Assembly: GCA_003520455.1 (NCBI GenBank)
Contig: DOUV01001068.1
Coordinates: 1 to 7,892, forward strand
Direction of reading: 5' to 3'
Source of the DNA: Chloroflexota bacterium
GTDB taxonomy: Bacteria; Chloroflexota; Anaerolineae; Ardenticatenales; Ardenticatenaceae
DNA length: 7,892 bases
Numbering within the stretch: the stretch's first letter is position 1; every line of letters starts with the position of its first letter. Of the stretch, positions 5,755 to 7,892 are shown in pieces. The position numbers were made by a program, and so were the translations under genes. The notes under the pieces were generated by a model that saw only the letters and a program-made list of their open reading frames with translations, had not been told where the DNA came from and made no database searches.

Positions 5755-5783
5755 ATCACAATCCCGCGCCGATGTCTCATAAT
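5755..5783 (+). promoter_or_regulatory. Candidate promoter for the ABC ATPase gene
   Basis: ATCACA (5755-5760; four of six -35 matches) and CATAAT (5778-5783; five of six -10 matches) are spaced by 17 bases. Transcription would begin near 5790, leaving a leader of about 68 bases before the preferred ATG at 5858. This also argues against the in-frame ATG at 5795, which would lie almost at the start site. Confidence 0.42.
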
Positions 5784-5857
5784 AGAGGCCATTCATGCGA
5801 CAGCAACGCGGGTTTCTGCCAAGAGATTCCCGATTCTTCTTCCGGCGGGAGGTAGCA

Positions 5858-6691
5858 ATGTTTGGGGGATGGCTCAGACGCGATGGATCGACGAACGGCA
5901 CAGCCAACGGCCGCTATCGGAATGGAAACGAGCATCTGATCGAACTGCGGCAGGTGGTGAAGACCTACGAGACCGCGGCCGGCAGCTTCACCGCGCTCAG
6001 AGGTGTCGATGCGCGCATCGACCGGGGCGAGTTCGTGGCCGTGATCGGGAAATCAGGCAGCGGCAAGTCGACACTCATCAATATGATCACAGGGATCGAC
6101 CGGCCAACCTCGGGTGAGGTTCTGGTGGGCGACACGGCGGTCCACACCCTCCGTGAGGGGCAGATGGCCGTCTGGCGTGGCCGCAACCTGGGCATCATCT
6201 TCCAATTCTTCCAACTCCTGCCGACGCTCACCGTGATCGAGAATATCATGCTGCCGATGGATTTCGCCAACCTGTACACCTCCCGAGAGCGCCAGGAGCG
6301 CGCCATGTACCTCTTGGAGCAGGTGCAGATGGCCGAGCAGGCTCACAAGCTCCCCTCCGCTCTCTCCGGTGGCCAACAGCAACGGGTGGCCATTGCCCGG
6401 GCGTTGTCCAACGACCCGCCGATTCTGGTTGCCGATGAGCCCACCGGAAACCTCGACTCCAAGACGGCCGACTCTGTTTTCCGGATGTTCGAGAGCCTGG
6501 TGGCAAGCGGCAAGACGATCGTGATGGTGACTCACGATAACGACCTGCTGAAGCAGGTCGGGCGGGCCATGATCGTCGCGGACGGCGAGATTGTTGATGA
6601 GGTTCTCAACGAGCGGCGGCCCGTCCGGCCCTTCCCCCCTCGACAGGAACGGCCGGTGATCGTGCCGCGGTTGGAAGTCAACCCGGCGTAG
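5858..6691 (+). CDS. ABC transporter ATP-binding protein, LolD/MacB-like
   Basis: A 277-residue cytoplasmic ATPase subunit that would drive an FtsX/MacB-type permease. All nucleotide-binding motifs are intact: Walker [10 protein letters not shown] (64-72), Q-loop Q116 in IFQFFQ, signature LSGGQQQR (169-176), Walker B ILVADEP with catalytic E194, D-loop GNLD and H-loop H226. The run [17 protein letters not shown] and the ending TGNLDSKT are typical of the LolD/MacB/FtsE group, whose members export lipoproteins, antibiotics or peptides or act in mechanotransmission. A Gly/Asn-rich extension of about 25 residues precedes the ABC domain, and a basic, Pro-rich tail follows it (about 253-277). The start at 5858 is chosen for GGGAGG (5847-5852), five bases upstream; an in-frame ATG at 5795 has no such site. 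No permease lies on either side, so its partner is encoded elsewhere or the protein has a non-transport role. Confidence 0.93.
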   Translation: MFGGWLRRDGSTNGTANGRYRNGNEHLIELRQVVKTYETAAGSFTALRGVDARIDRGEFVAVIGKSGSGKSTLINMITGIDRPTSGEVLVGDTAVHTLREGQMAVWRGRNLGIIFQFFQLLPTLTVIENIMLPMDFANLYTSRERQERAMYLLEQVQMAEQAHKLPSALSGGQQQRVAIARALSNDPPILVADEPTGNLDSKTADSVFRMFESLVASGKTIVMVTHDNDLLKQVGRAMIVADGEIVDEVLNERRPVRPFPPRQERPVIVPRLEVNPA

Positions 6692-6710
6692 CACGCGCAG
6701 CTGGAAGTGA

Positions 6711-6783
6711 GAACGGTTGCAGGTTGGGGCGCACGGCCGTGCGCCTCTGCTGCCAGGCATGGTCAGGCAATGCCCAACCGTTC
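6711..6783. terminator. Palindromic bidirectional terminator between convergent genes
   Basis: GAACGGTTG (6711-6719) and CAACCGTTC (6775-6783) are perfect 9-base inverted repeats enclosing the gap between the ABC ATPase (stop 6691) and the HAD gene. Inside lies an 18-base perfect palindrome, GGCGCACGG/CCGTGCGCC (6728-6745), and a small GGCAT/ATGCC stem. The outer right arm overlaps the HAD stop codon (6782-6784). The symmetry and location fit a terminator that works for both strands; no strong T-run is present. Confidence 0.55.
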
Positions 6784-7522
6784 AACCTTCCCACTCGGCC
6801 AACACCTCGCGGATTGCCCCCAGACGATCCACCGTGGCCCCGGCCGCGGCGCCGCTCTCTGGCGGGTACTCCCCCGTCCGCAACCAGATGCTGCAAATCC
6901 CGGCTCGACGCGCACCGTCTACGTCGTCGTAGGGATTGTCACCCACGTAGACGGCGTCCCTGGCAGTGCCGCCCAGAGCTTCCAGGGCCAGTGTGAAGAT
7001 CCGCGGGTCGGGTTTCCACACCCGGCGCTCGGCAGAGAAGACCAGCGTAGCGAAGCAGGAACGCAAGCCGAACCGCTCCAGGTCGGCAATATGAGCCTGA
7101 GGCGGCCACATCGTGTTGGAGATGAGACCGAGACGCCGCCCCTCCTGCGCCAGTCCCCGCAGCAGTTCCACTGCACCTGGCCGGACGCGGGCACCGACGC
7201 TGATCGCCGTCGTATATCCTTCGACGGCCTGTTGGAGCAGGTTGGGGTCACAGTGCAACCCTTGCAGTCGGAGCGACTCCGCCAGCAGATCGGCGAGGAT
7301 CAGATTGCGCTCACCACGGATTGCCGCCTGCCAGCCAACCTTGAGATTGGCAAAGCAGGTGTCCTGAAACTCGTCAAGCGAGGGCGGCGCGTGCCCGTTG
7401 CCGTTCAGCAATCTGTGGACGGCCGCCAACCCCAATCGTTCCATCGAGGGCCAGTCGCTCACCGGCCCCCGGTAATCAATCAGAGTCCCACCAAGGTCGA
7501 AGAGAATCGTGTTGTAGCGCAT
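6782..7522 (-). CDS. HAD-superfamily hydrolase
   Basis: A 246-residue cytosolic hydrolase of the haloacid-dehalogenase superfamily, class with an alpha-helical cap between motifs I and II (about 20-110). Motif I is FDLGGTL with nucleophile D9; motif II is S135 in LISNT; motif III is K170 in WKPDPRIF; motif IV is GDNPYDD (194-200) with D195 and D199/D200 for Mg binding. In motif I the second Asp of the usual DxD, the general acid/base of phosphatases, is replaced by Gly (G11). DLGGT variants occur in the superfamily, but their chemistry is less certain, so phosphatase activity should not be assumed. The ATG at 7522 is preferred: motif I begins five residues later, GGGAG lies eight bases upstream, and a candidate promoter lies between it and the far upstream in-frame start at 7711, whose extra 63 residues look non-homologous. 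Substrate unknown. Confidence 0.92.
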   Translation of the reverse strand: MRYNTILFDLGGTLIDYRGPVSDWPSMERLGLAAVHRLLNGNGHAPPSLDEFQDTCFANLKVGWQAAIRGERNLILADLLAESLRLQGLHCDPNLLQQAVEGYTTAISVGARVRPGAVELLRGLAQEGRRLGLISNTMWPPQAHIADLERFGLRSCFATLVFSAERRVWKPDPRIFTLALEALGGTARDAVYVGDNPYDDVDGARRAGICSIWLRTGEYPPESGAAAGATVDRLGAIREVLAEWEG

Positions 7523-7634
7523 CAGTCCGTCTCCCAAGTCCAGCGCGGCGGCGCCACCCGGTGAGACGGCCTGCAATCCTCTCGGCCGGGGCTTCGTCAC
7601 ACCGCGGGCGCACATCCACAACGGTGGACGGGAA

Positions 7635-7663
7635 ATTATCCTCACAGGCGTTCCCGTAGCCAA
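7635..7663 (-). promoter_or_regulatory. Candidate promoter for the HAD hydrolase gene
   Basis: Read on the - strand, TTGGCT (7658-7663; four of six -35 matches) is followed after 17 bases by GATAAT (7635-7640; five of six -10 matches). Transcription would start near 7628, about 105 bases upstream of the ATG at 7522. It lies after the stop codon of the preceding hydrolase, so the two HAD genes, although in the same direction, can be transcribed separately. Confidence 0.45.
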
Positions 7664-7735
7664 ATTGAAGCCGGCAGGGTGTTCGCGCAGCTGCTTCAAC
7701 ACAGCACACACCAGCCCGTGTTCGGTGCGGACTCT

Positions 7736-7892
7736 TCATCCCAGCAGTCCTGCCAGGGCGCGCCCGGTGTCCACAAAATCAGGCAGCACCACATCGGCCC
7801 CGGCCGCCCGGAGCGCCTCCTCATCGAAGGGGCCCGTCGCGACGGCCACCGTGCGTACCGCCAGGTGGCGACCACAACCGACGTCCGCGGGC
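7736..7892 (-). CDS. HAD-type hydrolase, C-terminal fragment (5' end outside window)
   Basis: The last 51 codons before a TGA at 7736-7738 on the - strand. The sequence begins PADVGCGR and continues AVRTVAVATGPFDEEALRAAGAD, then VVLPDF. This matches the C-terminus of phosphoglycolate-phosphatase-like HAD proteins: the start is the end of motif IV (usually GDTPxDVxCG), followed by the strand that gives T/V-A-V-A-T-G and the D-x-V-L-P-D-F ending. The catalytic motifs I-III lie outside the window, so activity and substrate cannot be judged. It precedes the other HAD gene on the same strand with a 213-base gap that contains a candidate promoter and no other gene that I can support. Confidence 0.78.
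   Translation of the reverse strand, partial: PADVGCGRHLAVRTVAVATGPFDEEALRAAGADVVLPDFVDTGRALAGLLG

Noticed and set aside
5795..5857. Upstream start for the ABC ATPase (21 extra residues)
   Set aside because: There is no ribosome site at 5795 and the candidate transcription start is almost on it; ATG 5858 has GGGAGG at good spacing.
6707..7564. 285-codon open frame on the + strand
   Set aside because: Antisense to the HAD hydrolase, which has clear motifs I-IV on the - strand; no domain is visible in the + strand translation.
7523..7711. Longer N-terminus (63 extra residues) for the HAD hydrolase
   Set aside because: The extension is not HAD-like, lies upstream of a candidate promoter, and the ATG at 7522 has a GGGAG ribosome site and sits directly before motif I.

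Overview
This is a GC-rich bacterial chromosomal window with eight protein-coding genes (two cut by the window edges) and unusually clear intergenic signals: hairpin terminators between most genes and several candidate promoters. The gene content and style suggest Chloroflexota: an HtrA-type protease with a Pro/Gln-rich linker, an aldo/keto reductase of the pyridoxal-reductase-like type, a LolD/MacB-type ATPase with a Gly/Asn-rich N-terminal extension, and an extended -10 promoter (TGTGCTACAAT). This assignment is an inference; there is no rRNA or marker gene to confirm it. No mobile element, CRISPR array, tRNA or rRNA was seen.

Layout. 1-173 is the 3' end of a PfkB-type sugar kinase on the + strand. 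It converges on an aldo/keto reductase (213-1160, - strand) across a short hairpin. A 433-base divergent gap (1161-1593) follows. It holds four consecutive inverted repeats and leads into an unrecognised 205-residue protein with a split cysteine-rich zinc-finger-like motif (1594-2211). After its terminator and a candidate promoter comes a 243-residue protein in which an N-terminal HEPN-like helical domain, with an intact R-N-x3-H motif, is fused to a pair of CBS domains (2435-3166). An exported HtrA/DegP serine protease with one PDZ domain (3369-4583) comes next, then a strong hairpin, an extended -10 promoter and fdhD (4767-5591). An ABC-transporter ATPase with no permease beside it (5858-6691) converges on a HAD hydrolase (6782-7522, - strand) across a 73-base palindromic terminator. 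The 3' end of a second HAD-type hydrolase (7736-7892, - strand) closes the window.

How the genes relate. Most genes look like single transcription units rather than one operon: gaps are about 90-430 bases, with terminators and promoters in them. There is no obvious shared pathway. FdhD implies a molybdenum or tungsten formate dehydrogenase elsewhere in the genome. HtrA is envelope protein quality control. The two HAD proteins and the sugar kinase are general metabolic enzymes.

The points most worth following up are the HEPN-CBS fusion, which could be an adenine-nucleotide-sensing ribonuclease or RNA-binding protein, and the array of four stem-loops upstream of the zinc-finger-like protein, which could be a structured leader or small RNA. 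Both are hypotheses read from sequence alone.
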